Below are positions 19,520 to 27,632 of a stretch of 64,000 nt of DNA, in pieces; within the stretch, counting starts at the first letter, position 1; each line of letters starts with the position of its first letter. A program made the position numbers and the translations under genes. The DNA comes from Actinophytocola sp050699915. Its GTDB lineage: Bacteria; Actinomycetota; Actinomycetes; Mycobacteriales; Pseudonocardiaceae. The DNA lies in contig NZ_JBOHGA010000004.1 of assembly GCF_050699915.1 (NCBI RefSeq), positions 1 to 64,000 on the forward strand, written 5' to 3'. Below the pieces are notes generated by a model. That model was not told where the DNA came from, did no database searches, and saw only the letters and a program-made list of their open reading frames with translations.

Positions 19520-20924
19520 GGGTGAACTCGTCCAGCGTGATGTCCAGCAGCTCGCACACCGCGCGCAGCTCGGGCCGCCGGTCGCCGGGCACCGCGTGGA
19601 TGTGGTTGGCGCCGAAGCGGGACAGGAACACCTCGGCGGGCGCGTCGAGCCGGGCGAACGCGTGCGGCCACTCCGGCGTCGACATGTTCATCAGGCTCGC
19701 GGTCGTGTCCTCGTCGTAGTTCTCGAACTCCCCGAGCATGAGCTGCAGGCGGTAGCGGCCGTCGTTGCGGGTCAGCCGGGCGAGGGTCATCTCACCGGGC
19801 GCGGCCACGTGCTGCACGGAGGCGCCGCCGGCCGGGAAGAAGAAGACCTCCGGGTAGAGGTGGACCTTGGCGAGGTTCTCGGCGGGGTCGTCGCTGCGCG
19901 CGGCGAACCAGGTGGCGTGCTGGCCGGAGTTGCACAGGTCCCAGATGTCGCGGTCGCCGTGGTAGTGCCGGACGTCGGCGAACAGCACCGGCGTGTGCGC
20001 GAGGTGCTTGAGGAGCTGCATGGTCAGCGCGCCGTCCATGTCGGCCTCGGTGGCGCAGACGTGCGGCTCCTTGGGCCCGTTCCAGTCGTACGGGTCGTTG
20101 AGGAACGCCTCGGCGACGTCCATGGTGGCGAAGTACTGGGTGAGCTCGGGTTGGCCCTTGATGCCGGTGAAGTCCAGGTGCCACTCGTCGATGAGCTCGC
20201 GCATCGCGAGGTAGGAGCCGACCTGGCGCTCGAGCAGCTCCTCGGTGAGCTTCTTGCCGTCGTAGTGCACGGTGGCGTGCTGCTCGAGCCACTGACGGGC
20301 CTTGGCCTTCTCCGTGGCGTCGGCGGCCTCGGCGCGGCGGACGATCTCCCACTGGTCGATCTCCTCGACGTCGACCCCGAACTGGCGCTGCCACTGGTCG
20401 GTGTTGGCGACCGCGGTGTTCATGCCCATCGGCCGGCCGCCGATCCGGCCGAAGGTCTGCCCGCGCAGCTTCGCGACCGCGCTCGCGGCGCGCGCCCGCA
20501 CGCCGATGGCCCCGAGCAGGGCAGCGTCCTCGGGGTCGCCCCACAGCCGGGTGTGCGTGCGGCCGATCTGGTCGAGTGCGCCGCCCGCGGCGAGCATGCC
20601 GACCATGCCGGGCTGGACGGGGTCGATGTTGGCGAGCAGCACGAGCGGGCTCGTCAGCTGGCCGGCGGCGAGCATCGTGAAGTGCGGAAAGGCCCAGACG
20701 CAGTAGTGCAGGACGGTGAGGTCGACCTGCGCCGCCTCGACTTCGCGAGCCAGGCTCGTGGCGAGGGTGTTCGAGGAGACGGGCGCGCTCGCGCGGACCA
20801 CCTCGTGGCCGGCCGCGGTCAGCCCGGCCACGAGCCGGTCCTCGTTGGCCACGATGAAGTCGGCGATGCCGCCGTGGACGTAGTCCCGCCCGTCCGAGAT
20901 GTTGATCACGCCGATCCGGGCCAC
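19512..20924 (-). CDS. L-fucose/L-arabinose isomerase-family protein
   Basis: 470 residues. The N-terminus ARIGVINISDGRDYVHGG and the middle TGIKGQPELTQYFATMDVAEAFLNDP carry the conserved lysine/glutamate and acidic metal-site region of the fucose/arabinose isomerase family. The C-terminal FGANHIHAVPGD includes the His pair used in sugar binding. These Mn-dependent enzymes interconvert aldose and ketose. GTG chosen as start because AGGAGGA lies 4-10 bases upstream; extra upstream codons would run through the operator. First gene of the isomerase-kinase operon, divergent from the LacI regulator. Exact sugar unknown. Confidence 0.87.
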   Translation of the reverse strand: MARIGVINISDGRDYVHGGIADFIVANEDRLVAGLTAAGHEVVRASAPVSSNTLATSLAREVEAAQVDLTVLHYCVWAFPHFTMLAAGQLTSPLVLLANIDPVQPGMVGMLAAGGALDQIGRTHTRLWGDPEDAALLGAIGVRARAASAVAKLRGQTFGRIGGRPMGMNTAVANTDQWQRQFGVDVEEIDQWEIVRRAEAADATEKAKARQWLEQHATVHYDGKKLTEELLERQVGSYLAMRELIDEWHLDFTGIKGQPELTQYFATMDVAEAFLNDPYDWNGPKEPHVCATEADMDGALTMQLLKHLAHTPVLFADVRHYHGDRDIWDLCNSGQHATWFAARSDDPAENLAKVHLYPEVFFFPAGGASVQHVAAPGEMTLARLTRNDGRYRLQLMLGEFENYDEDTTASLMNMSTPEWPHAFARLDAPAEVFLSRFGANHIHAVPGDRRPELRAVCELLDITLDEFTRG

Positions 20925-20956
20925 GGGTCCTCCTGAGCGCACTGCTTGCCTTGGCT

Positions 20957-20974
20957 GGAGTAATCGTTTTCTCA
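20957..20974. promoter_or_regulatory. LacI-family operator in the isomerase/lacI intergenic region
   Basis: The site reads GGAGTAATCGTTTTCTCA. Extended to GAGTAATCGTTTTCTCATCG (20958-20977) it matches 19 of 20 bases of the reverse complement of the site before the transporter operon. A central CG in an imperfect palindrome is typical of LacI/GalR operators. It lies about 35 bp before the isomerase start and 80 bp before the regulator start, so both could be repressed. Confidence 0.8.
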
Positions 20975-21052
20975 TCGAAGCTATTCTGCCCTCCGGGGTG
21001 TGTCAATAGGGCCGGTAAGGTCGTGGTACGAGGGCGGAAAGCGAGGCGGTAG

Positions 21053-22048
21053 GTGTCGACCATCAGCGACGTTGCCTCCCGGGCGGGCGTCTCCACGGCG
21101 ACCGTGTCCCGGGCGTTGAACGGCAAGTCCACAGTGGATCCCGAGCTCGCGGCTCGGGTACTGGCGGCCGCCGAGGAGCTCGGGTACCAGCCCAACGGGC
21201 CGGCGCGGAACCTGCGCCGGCAGGAGGCCGCGGTCCTGGCGCTGATCATCAGCGACGTGGAGAACCCGTTCTTCACGTCGATCGCGCGCGGGGTCGAGGA
21301 CGTGGCGCACACGGTCGGGTACTCGGTGGTGCTCTGCAACGCGGACGAGAACACCGACAAGGAGCGCCGGTACGTCGACGTGGCGATCCAGGAGCGGGTG
21401 GCGGGCGTGATCATCTCCCCCACGTCGACCGCGACCAACGTCGACCGGCTGATCAACCGCGGGACGCCGCTTGTCGCGGTCGACCGCCCGCTGCCGGATC
21501 GCACCAGCGACACGGTGCTCGTGGACACCCGGGTGGCGGCCCGGCAGGCGACCGAGCATCTGCTGGCGCAGGGCTACGAGCGGATCGGCTGCATCACCGG
21601 GCCCGCGGGCGTCCGCACCGCCGAGGACCGGCTGGCGGGCTACCGGGAGGCGCTGCGTGGGGCGAAGGTCCGCTCGTCACCTCGGCTCGTGCGGCGGACG
21701 GAGTTCAAGGAGGCGGGCGCGGGTCGGGCGTGCGCGGAGCTGCTGGAGCAGTCCGAGCCCCCGGACGCCATCCTCGTGGCGAACAGCGCCATGGCGATCG
21801 GCGTGCTCGCGGCCCTGCGGACCCGCTCGCTGCGCCCGGGCGCGGACGTGGGCGTGGTCGCCTTCGACGACGTGCCGTGGGCCGGCCTGGTGGATCCCCC
21901 GCTGACCGTCGTGGCGCAGCCGGCGTACGAGATCGGCTCGGTGGCCGCACAGCTGCTGCTGGCCCGGATCACCGACAACGGCCGCGCACCTACGACGACC
22001 ATGTTGGGGGCCAGGCTCATCGAGCGCGGCAGTTCTCGTCGAGACTGA
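21053..22048 (+). CDS. LacI-family transcriptional regulator
   Basis: 331 residues from a GTG start. TISDVASRAGVSTATVSRALNGKSTVDPELAARV is the N-terminal LacI helix-turn-helix plus hinge, with the usual recognition helix TATVSRALN. The rest is a periplasmic-binding-protein-like ligand domain (VLALIISDVENPFFTSIARGVE, GVIISPT, GYERIGCITGP, VVAFDDVPWAGLVDPPLTVV). It lies between the isomerase/kinase operon and the transporter operon, both preceded by the same operator, so it is the obvious repressor of the regulon, released by the transported sugar or its derivative. A convergent terminator hairpin follows. Confidence 0.93.
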   Translation: MSTISDVASRAGVSTATVSRALNGKSTVDPELAARVLAAAEELGYQPNGPARNLRRQEAAVLALIISDVENPFFTSIARGVEDVAHTVGYSVVLCNADENTDKERRYVDVAIQERVAGVIISPTSTATNVDRLINRGTPLVAVDRPLPDRTSDTVLVDTRVAARQATEHLLAQGYERIGCITGPAGVRTAEDRLAGYREALRGAKVRSSPRLVRRTEFKEAGAGRACAELLEQSEPPDAILVANSAMAIGVLAALRTRSLRPGADVGVVAFDDVPWAGLVDPPLTVVAQPAYEIGSVAAQLLLARITDNGRAPTTTMLGARLIERGSSRRD

Positions 22049-22067
22049 AGGTGCGGCCGCGTCAGTA

Positions 22068-22115
22068 GTTGATGGTTGGGATTCGCCCGCGTCTTCGCGA
22101 ACCCCAACCATCAAC
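22068..22115. terminator. Bidirectional terminator hairpin
   Basis: GTTGATGGTTGGG pairs perfectly with CCCAACCATCAAC (13 bp), and an inner TTCGC/GCGAA extends the stem after a small bulge. It lies between the convergent lacI and substrate-binding-protein genes and can end both transcripts. Confidence 0.82.
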
Positions 22116-22120
22116 CGTGG

Positions 22121-23128
22121 TCAGCTGTTGGCTTCCGCGTAGGTCTCCTTCGCGTTCTCGACCGTGATCAGCTTCGTCTCCAGCGTTTGCGTCTTCGGCA
22201 CCTCGTCGCAGTCGACCAGGATCTTCTTCGCCGTCTCCACCGCTTCCTTGCCCGCGGTCGGGTAGATCAGCGTCGCCGACAGGCGGCCCTCCTCCACGGC
22301 CTTGATGCCGCCCGACGGGATCGGCAGGCCGTCGATGCCGATGAACTTCATCGACTTCTCCTTGCCCGCCGCCTTCGCCGCCAGGTACGCACCCTCCGCC
22401 ATCGGGTCGTTGTGCGCGTACAGCACCTGGATGTCGGAGTTCGCCTTGAACATCGCGTCCGCCTGGGCCTGGCCCTTCTCCCGCAGCCAGTCGCCGTCGG
22501 ACGTCGCGACGATCTCGATGCCCGACCCCTCGATGCCCGCGCGGAAGCCGTCGCCGCGTTCCTTCGCCGGCGTGGCGCCCGCGAGGCCGCGGATCTCGCC
22601 GACCTTGCCGCCGTTGGGCAACAACTTCTCCGCCACGTACTCGCCGGCGGTCCGTCCGATCTCGACGTTGTCCGCGCCGATCCACGTGGTGTAGGCGTCC
22701 CCGTCCACCTTGCGGTCCAGCACGACGACCGGGATGCCCTTGTTGTAGGCCTTCGCCACGACCGCGGTCAGCGGGGTGGCCTCGTTCGGGCTGATGATCA
22801 GCAGGTCGATCTGTTTGGTGAGGAAGTTCTCCACATCGGACACCTGTTTTGCGTTGTCCTGCTGGGCATCGGCGAACTCCACGCTGAGCTGCGGCACCTC
22901 CTCGGCGGCAGCGCGGATGTCGTCGTCCATCCGCTGCCGGTAGGGCTCGGCAACGTTTGCCTGGCTCATCCCGATCGTGTACTCGCCGTCCGGTCCACCG
23001 CACTTCGCGCTGGCACCACCGGCGTCCTGCTGCTGGCCGCTGTTCTCACTGGTCGTTCCACATGCGACGGACAGAGTGAGCGCGGCGGCCGCGGTGAGCA
23101 CGGTCGCCACGGCACGACGTCGGGCCAT
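22121..23128 (-). CDS. Sugar ABC transporter substrate-binding lipoprotein
   Basis: 335 residues. A lipoprotein signal peptide ends in the lipobox LSVAC with Cys23, which would be lipidated and anchor the protein outside the membrane. The mature part is a type I periplasmic binding protein: EYTIGMSQANVAEPYRQRM, QIDLLIISPNEATPL, GIPVVVLDRKVDG, YTTWIGADNVEIGRTAG, YAHNDPMAEGAYLAA. This is the RbsB/YtfQ type, closest in style to galactofuranose- or ribose-binding proteins. Third gene of the importer operon, 23 bp after the permease. AGAAGGTAG precedes the ATG. Confidence 0.92.
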   Translation of the reverse strand: MARRRAVATVLTAAAALTLSVACGTTSENSGQQQDAGGASAKCGGPDGEYTIGMSQANVAEPYRQRMDDDIRAAAEEVPQLSVEFADAQQDNAKQVSDVENFLTKQIDLLIISPNEATPLTAVVAKAYNKGIPVVVLDRKVDGDAYTTWIGADNVEIGRTAGEYVAEKLLPNGGKVGEIRGLAGATPAKERGDGFRAGIEGSGIEIVATSDGDWLREKGQAQADAMFKANSDIQVLYAHNDPMAEGAYLAAKAAGKEKSMKFIGIDGLPIPSGGIKAVEEGRLSATLIYPTAGKEAVETAKKILVDCDEVPKTQTLETKLITVENAKETYAEANS

Positions 23129-23151
23129 GTGTCTACCTTCTTTCTGTTCGA

Positions 23152-24189
23152 TCATGCCGCGGGCCGCAGGCGTTGCAGGCCCGCCGCGACGACGATGACG
23201 AGTCCCTTCACGAGCAGCTGCACGTTCGGGTCCACCCCGTGCAGCCCGAGGAAGTTGTTGAGCACCCCCAACAGCAGCGCCCCCGCGACCGTGCCGACGA
23301 CCGTGCCGCGGCCGCCCATCAGACTGGTGCCGCCGATGACGACCGCCGCGATCGCGTCGAGCTCGTAGCCGAAGCCGTCGTTCGGGCTGCCCTGGTTCAG
23401 CTGACCGGCATGCACGATCCCCGCCAGGGCGGCGAGGAAGCCGGCGATGCAGAAGACGATCACCTTGACGCGCGTCACCGGCACACCGGACAGCCGGGCC
23501 GCCTTCTCGTTCCCGCCGATCGCGTACACGTGCCGGGAGAACGCGCTGGTCCGCAGGAACACGATGGCCGCCACGGCGACCACCGCGAAGATCAGCGCCG
23601 GGATCGGCACCAGCCCGTTGAACGTGCGCTCGCCGAGCAGGGAGAACGCGACCGGCGCCTGGCCGGGGTCGTCCCCGTACGCGATCGCCACACCCTGGCC
23701 GCCGGACCAGATGCGGGCCAGGCCACGCGCGATCTGCATGCCCGCGAGCGTCACGATGAACGCCTGGATGCCGAACAACGCGGACGCGATCCCTTGCAGG
23801 AAGCCGAAGCCGAGCCCGATGGCCAGCACGATCACGACCGCCGCCACGACCCCGAAGTCGTCCTCGACCATCAGCACGGCCGACCCGACCGCGGCCAGCC
23901 CGAGGACCGCGCCGACCGACAGGTCGATGCCGCCGACCAGGATCACGAACGTCATCCCGACGGCCATGATGCCGATCTCGGACACCGCGCGGACGACGTT
24001 GAACAGGTTGTCGCTGTTCAGGAACAGCAGGTCGCCGTTGTGCTGCGGGGAGAACGCGACGGCTACGACGAACACCGCGACCAGGCCGAACAGGCTCTGG
24101 AACCGGAAGAGCGCGGCGACCACATCGGTGCGGCGGCCGTTGCCGTTGGCCGTGCTCTCCCGCTCGCGCGCCGTGTCCGTGTCGCTCAC
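23152..24189 (-). CDS. Sugar ABC transporter permease (RbsC type)
   Basis: 345 residues with 8-10 hydrophobic segments and the family motifs MTFVILVGGIDLSVGAVLGLAA near 75-97 and YAIGGNEKAARLSGVPVTRVK near 225-245, the cytoplasmic loop that contacts the ATPase. ELDAIAAVVIGGTSLMGGRGTVVGTVAGALLLGVLNN is the conserved C-terminal block. A homodimer would form the membrane pore. A hydrophilic N-terminal 23 residues is cytoplasmic. Located 70 bp after the ATPase gene in the same operon. Confidence 0.92.
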   Translation of the reverse strand: MSDTDTARERESTANGNGRRTDVVAALFRFQSLFGLVAVFVVAVAFSPQHNGDLLFLNSDNLFNVVRAVSEIGIMAVGMTFVILVGGIDLSVGAVLGLAAVGSAVLMVEDDFGVVAAVVIVLAIGLGFGFLQGIASALFGIQAFIVTLAGMQIARGLARIWSGGQGVAIAYGDDPGQAPVAFSLLGERTFNGLVPIPALIFAVVAVAAIVFLRTSAFSRHVYAIGGNEKAARLSGVPVTRVKVIVFCIAGFLAALAGIVHAGQLNQGSPNDGFGYELDAIAAVVIGGTSLMGGRGTVVGTVAGALLLGVLNNFLGLHGVDPNVQLLVKGLVIVVAAGLQRLRPAA

Positions 24190-24259
24190 GACGACCCCTC
24201 GCAGGCTCGGTCTCGCCGCTCGCGGTCGCCCTGTATCGATGATTCGCTCGCAAGCTCGC

Positions 24260-25825
24260 TCATGCCTCTCCTCCCGCGTCTACCGCCAGCGCCGTACTTC
24301 CCTCGCCCATCGACGCGGCGAGCAGGTCGGCCTCGCCGGCGTGCCTGGTGTCCAGCTCGTGGACGGCGCGCCCGCCCGACAGCACCACGACCCGGTCGCA
24401 CACCCCCACCAGCTCGGCCAGCTCCGAGGACGCCAGCAGCACGCCGATGCCCTGCTCGGCGGCCCGACCGAGCAGCGCGTAGATCTCCGCCTTGGCGCCC
24501 ACGTCCACGCCCCTGGTCGGCTCGTCGAGCAGCAGCAGCACCGGCTCGGTCAGCAGCATCCGGCCGAACACGACCTTCTGCTGGTTGCCGCCGGACAGCG
24601 TGCCGACCGCGTCGGTGATCGAGCCGAGCTTCACCTTGAGCTCGTCGACTATGCGCCGGACCGCACCGGTCTCCCGGGCCCGCGGCACCACGCCGGCCGC
24701 GGCGATCCGGTCCACGATGGACAGCACGGTGTTGGCCAGCACCGAGTGGTCGATGGCCAGGCCGGCGACGCGCCGGTCCTCCGGCACGAACGCGATGCCG
24801 AGCCCGAGCGCGTGGCGCGGGCTGCGCGGGCGCACCGGCTTGCCGCGGAACTCGATCGTGCCGTGGACTCCGCCCCGGGTGCCGGCGCCGAAGAGGGTCT
24901 CGAGGAACTCGGTGCGTCCGGAGCCGAGCAGGCCGCCGACGCCGACGATCTCGCCGCGCCGCACGGTCACCGAGATCCCGTTCGGCTCGCGGCGGCCCGG
25001 TCGTTCCCGGCGCGGCCGCAACGCGAGGTCGGTGACCCGCAGGATCTCCTCCCCCGGCTCGACGGTCCTGGTGCGGAACATGGCCTGGACCGGGCGGCCG
25101 ACCATGGCCTCGGCCGCCTTCTCGGCGGTCAGCTCGCGGGCGTCGAAGCCGGCCACGACCGCGCCGTTGCGCAGCACGGTCGCCCGGTCGGCGATGCGCC
25201 CGATCTCGTCCATGCGGTGGGAGATGTAGACGATTCCGACGCCCGCCCGGCGCAGCTCGGAGATCACCGTGAACATCTGCTCGACCTCGACCGAGGACAG
25301 CGCCGACGTGGGCTCGTCCATGATCAGCACGGTGGCGTCCAGCGACAGCGCCTTGGCGATCGTGACCAGCTGCTGCTCGCCGGTGCGCAGCTCCCCCACC
25401 GGGCGGCGCGGGTCGAGGTCGATGCCGCAGCGCTCGAGCAGGTCTCGGGTAATCGAATTCATCCGCCGGCCGTCGACGGCGCCGAGGCGGGTCCGCAGCT
25501 CGCGGCCGAGAAAGATGTTGTCCGCGACCGACAGGCCGGGCACGAGGTCGAGCTCCTGGTGGATCATCGCGATGCCGGCGCGCTGCGCGTCGACCGGCGC
25601 GGCGAACCGGACGGGAGCGCCGGCGATGCGGACTTCCCCGTCGTGGTCGGTGACATCGCCCGACAGCACTCGCATCAGCGTCGACTTGCCAGCCCCGTTC
25701 TCGCCGAGGAGGGCGTGCACCTCGCCCGCGCGCACGGTGAGGTCGATGTTCCGGCAGGCGCGCACGCCGCCGTACGACTTGCTGATGCCGATCATCTCGA
25801 CCAGCGGGCTGACACCGTCGTCCAT
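24260..25825 (-). CDS. Sugar ABC transporter ATP-binding protein (RbsA type, two ATPase domains)
   Basis: 521 residues with two tandem nucleotide-binding domains. The first has GENGAGKST, the atypical signature region LRTGEQQLVTIAKAL and LIMDEPTSAL; the second has a degenerate Walker A (GLLGSGRTEF), as usual for RbsA/MglA proteins, then LSGGNQQKVVFGRML and LLLDEPTRGVDVG. It powers uptake through the downstream permease. An imperfect ribosome site GGCGAGGGA precedes the ATG. First gene of the operon; the LacI-type operator lies about 30-45 bp upstream. Confidence 0.93.
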   Translation of the reverse strand: MDDGVSPLVEMIGISKSYGGVRACRNIDLTVRAGEVHALLGENGAGKSTLMRVLSGDVTDHDGEVRIAGAPVRFAAPVDAQRAGIAMIHQELDLVPGLSVADNIFLGRELRTRLGAVDGRRMNSITRDLLERCGIDLDPRRPVGELRTGEQQLVTIAKALSLDATVLIMDEPTSALSSVEVEQMFTVISELRRAGVGIVYISHRMDEIGRIADRATVLRNGAVVAGFDARELTAEKAAEAMVGRPVQAMFRTRTVEPGEEILRVTDLALRPRRERPGRREPNGISVTVRRGEIVGVGGLLGSGRTEFLETLFGAGTRGGVHGTIEFRGKPVRPRSPRHALGLGIAFVPEDRRVAGLAIDHSVLANTVLSIVDRIAAAGVVPRARETGAVRRIVDELKVKLGSITDAVGTLSGGNQQKVVFGRMLLTEPVLLLLDEPTRGVDVGAKAEIYALLGRAAEQGIGVLLASSELAELVGVCDRVVVLSGGRAVHELDTRHAGEADLLAASMGEGSTALAVDAGGEA

Positions 25826-25853
25826 GCATCCCTCGCCGCCTGGAGCGGATCGA

Positions 25854-25871
25854 TGAGAAATCGATTACTCA
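25854..25871. promoter_or_regulatory. LacI-family operator upstream of the sugar ABC importer
   Basis: TGAGAAATCGATTACTCA is palindromic at 16 of 18 positions around a central CG. Its reverse complement continued by two bases (GAGTAATCGATTTCTCATCG) differs from the site before the isomerase operon at one base in 20. Its position just upstream of the ATPase start fits repression by the LacI protein encoded between the two operons. Confidence 0.85.
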
Positions 25872-25932
25872 GACGCTAGAGCTGCCGATTCGCGGTGTCA
25901 AGAAGCTCTCTCCGTCGGTCGCGCACGAATGC

Positions 25933-25950
25933 GCACGATCGTGCTAACCT
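25933..25950 (+). promoter_or_regulatory. Palindromic operator and -10 box of a leaderless toxin-antitoxin-like operon
   Basis: The 12-bp perfect palindrome GCACGATCGTGC (25933-25944) abuts TAACCT, a good actinobacterial -10 hexamer, only 7 bases from the ATG at 25957. Transcription would start on or near the ATG, giving a leaderless message. GCGCACGA also occurs twice in direct repeat (25921 and 25931). Binding of the encoded helix-turn-helix protein here would repress the promoter; that is inferred. Confidence 0.6.
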
Positions 25951-25956
25951 GGGCGC

Positions 25957-26541
25957 ATGCCCCCCTCGTTACGCAGCTCGCTCGCGCGTGCGGGCCTGCG
26001 CGTCGACTCGGACGAGTTCCTCGCGCTGGTCGAGGACGCCGCGCGCCAGCTGTCCCCGGTCGACCCCGACCCCGCCGAGTACCTCACCGACTCGCAGCGC
26101 GCCGCGCTGACGGACGTCGGCCTGGACCTCGCGCCGCGCAAGGAGTCCGAGCGTGACCCGCGCGCCCGGACTGTGGCGCTGCAGGCGGTGCTGCGGGACA
26201 CGGCGCTGAGCGTCGCCGGCGCGGCGGAGCGGATCAACGTCGACGCGAGCCGCGTCCGACACCGGCTCGCCGAGGGTCGACTGACGGGCTGGAAGGACCG
26301 CGGCGGCTGGCGGCTGCCCGTGTGGCAGTTCACCAACGACGGCGTGCTGCCCGGCCTGGAGCCGGTGCTCGAGGCGGCACCCGAGGATCAGCCGCCGCTG
26401 GTGGTGGCCGGGTTCATGACCACGCCCCAACAGGACCTGCGGACGGCCGGCGAGCCGACCAGCCCGAGGGACTGGCTGCTGGCCGGGGGCGAGCCGACCA
26501 CCGTCGCCCGGCTGGTCGCCACGCTCGGCACCCCGGCCTGA
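25957..26541 (+). CDS. DNA-binding protein, probable antitoxin partner of the RES gene
   Basis: 194 residues. The middle segment TALSVAGAAERINVDASRVRHRLAEGRLTGWKDRGGWRLPVWQF (about 82-126) reads as a helix-turn-helix followed by a short beta hairpin, an excisionase/MerR-like DNA-binding layout. The C-terminal part (PGLEPVLEA ... SPRDWLLAGGEPTTVARLVATL) resembles the MbcA/DUF2384 antitoxin tail that docks into RES toxins. Together with the downstream RES gene this suggests an antitoxin that also represses its own promoter. The family was not named with certainty. Leaderless ATG start. Confidence 0.65.
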   Translation: MPPSLRSSLARAGLRVDSDEFLALVEDAARQLSPVDPDPAEYLTDSQRAALTDVGLDLAPRKESERDPRARTVALQAVLRDTALSVAGAAERINVDASRVRHRLAEGRLTGWKDRGGWRLPVWQFTNDGVLPGLEPVLEAAPEDQPPLVVAGFMTTPQQDLRTAGEPTSPRDWLLAGGEPTTVARLVATLGTPA

Positions 26542-26637
26542 CACCGGGCACGCACCGAGCCGATTCGCTCACCCTGCGCACGCGCGCGGCGTAGGCTGGG
26601 CCGTCCGACCGCCGGCGACCAGGAGACACATCGACGA

Positions 26638-27288
26638 ATGTCACGGCTCCCCCAGCCGCCGGCCCCTGCTGCGCTGAAGTCCTTGCTCCGCCCGCACGAG
26701 GATGTCGTGGCGGTGCACTCCGGCACCCGACTGGTCCGCGTGTTCGCCGCCGGCGGCAGACACCACCAGCGGTGGAACACCTTCCGCAGGAGCGGACCGC
26801 TCCCCCACGCCCGGTTCGACCCGCACCCGCCCGGACCCGGCGGCGGGGCGGTCGACTCGGAGCTGGGAGTGCTGTACTTCGGGCTGTCGGCTCGCACGAG
26901 CGTCGCCGAGGTCTACCAGCAGACGTCCATTGTGGACAGAACCACTCGCCGCCCGCACCTGGTCGTCTTCCAGCCGCGGCGCACGCTCCGGCTGCTCGAC
27001 CTGACCGGGCTCTGGCCGACCCGCGCCGGCGCGTCGCAGGAGATCAGCAGCGGACAGAAGGACGTCACGCAGGCCTGGGCGCGGGCGATCCACACGGCGT
27101 TCCCCGACCTGGACGGACTCTGGTACCGCTCGTCGATGGACTCCGGCGACCCGGCGGTCTGCCTGTGGGACGAGCCCGCGGCCGACGCGCTGCCGGCGAC
27201 CCCGGACGTGCTGCTCCCCCTCGACTACCCCGGCCTCGACCTGCCGTTGTCACGACTTTGTGAAGCCCTGAACTACACCTTGCTGTAG
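26638..27288 (+). CDS. RES-domain protein (NAD+-degrading toxin family)
   Basis: 216 residues. RWNTFRRSGPLPHARFDPHPPG, then LGVLYFGLSARTSVAEVYQQ and LVVFQPRRTLRLLDLTGLW are the standard RES-domain blocks, with the active-site Arg early and a conserved Glu in AEVY. RES toxins such as mycobacterial MbcT phosphorolyse NAD+ and kill or arrest the cell unless bound by their antitoxin. The gene lies 97 bp after the putative antitoxin; a TAGGCT at 26592-26597 could be a second -10 box, and AGGAGA precedes the ATG. Activity is inferred from the family. Confidence 0.8.
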   Translation: MSRLPQPPAPAALKSLLRPHEDVVAVHSGTRLVRVFAAGGRHHQRWNTFRRSGPLPHARFDPHPPGPGGGAVDSELGVLYFGLSARTSVAEVYQQTSIVDRTTRRPHLVVFQPRRTLRLLDLTGLWPTRAGASQEISSGQKDVTQAWARAIHTAFPDLDGLWYRSSMDSGDPAVCLWDEPAADALPATPDVLLPLDYPGLDLPLSRLCEALNYTLL

Positions 27289-27428
27289 CTCGTGGATCGG
27301 GTAGGGGATTCCCCACCGGGAAACCGGGGGTCTCCCCGATGCCCCCACAGCCCAAACCTCCTTAGCGTCAGTGACGAAAGGTTGGTGAGCGGCATCACAT
27401 CACCGAAGACGACAGCGAGAGGCCCACC

Positions 27429-27632
27429 ATGAACACCCCCGAGCACGAGAAGAGACCCCGCGTCTGGCTGGTCGGCACCACGCCGGACCCCGCCGACCTG
27501 CCGACCGTCCGCGACAATCGGATGCGCACCTGGCAGCCCGGCGACGACGGCCGGTACCACTCCGCGGACGGCTGGCACCACGCCACGTGGACCGAGCTGC
27601 ACTCGAGCTACGACCTGGTCGAGGTGGCCTGA
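27429..27632 (+). CDS. Small conserved-looking hypothetical protein
   Basis: 67 residues: RPRVWLVGTTPDPADLPTV, then WQPGDDGRYHSADGWHHATWTELHSSYDLVEV. It is rich in Trp, His and acidic residues, with no signal peptide or membrane segment. The regular codon bias and internal W/H motifs suggest a real gene. Function unknown. GAGAGG lies 6 bases before the ATG. The 3' end overlaps that of the convergent terC gene by 25 bp. The 140 bp upstream contain GGGGATTCCCC and no promoter I would defend. Confidence 0.6.
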   Translation: MNTPEHEKRPRVWLVGTTPDPADLPTVRDNRMRTWQPGDDGRYHSADGWHHATWTELHSSYDLVEVA

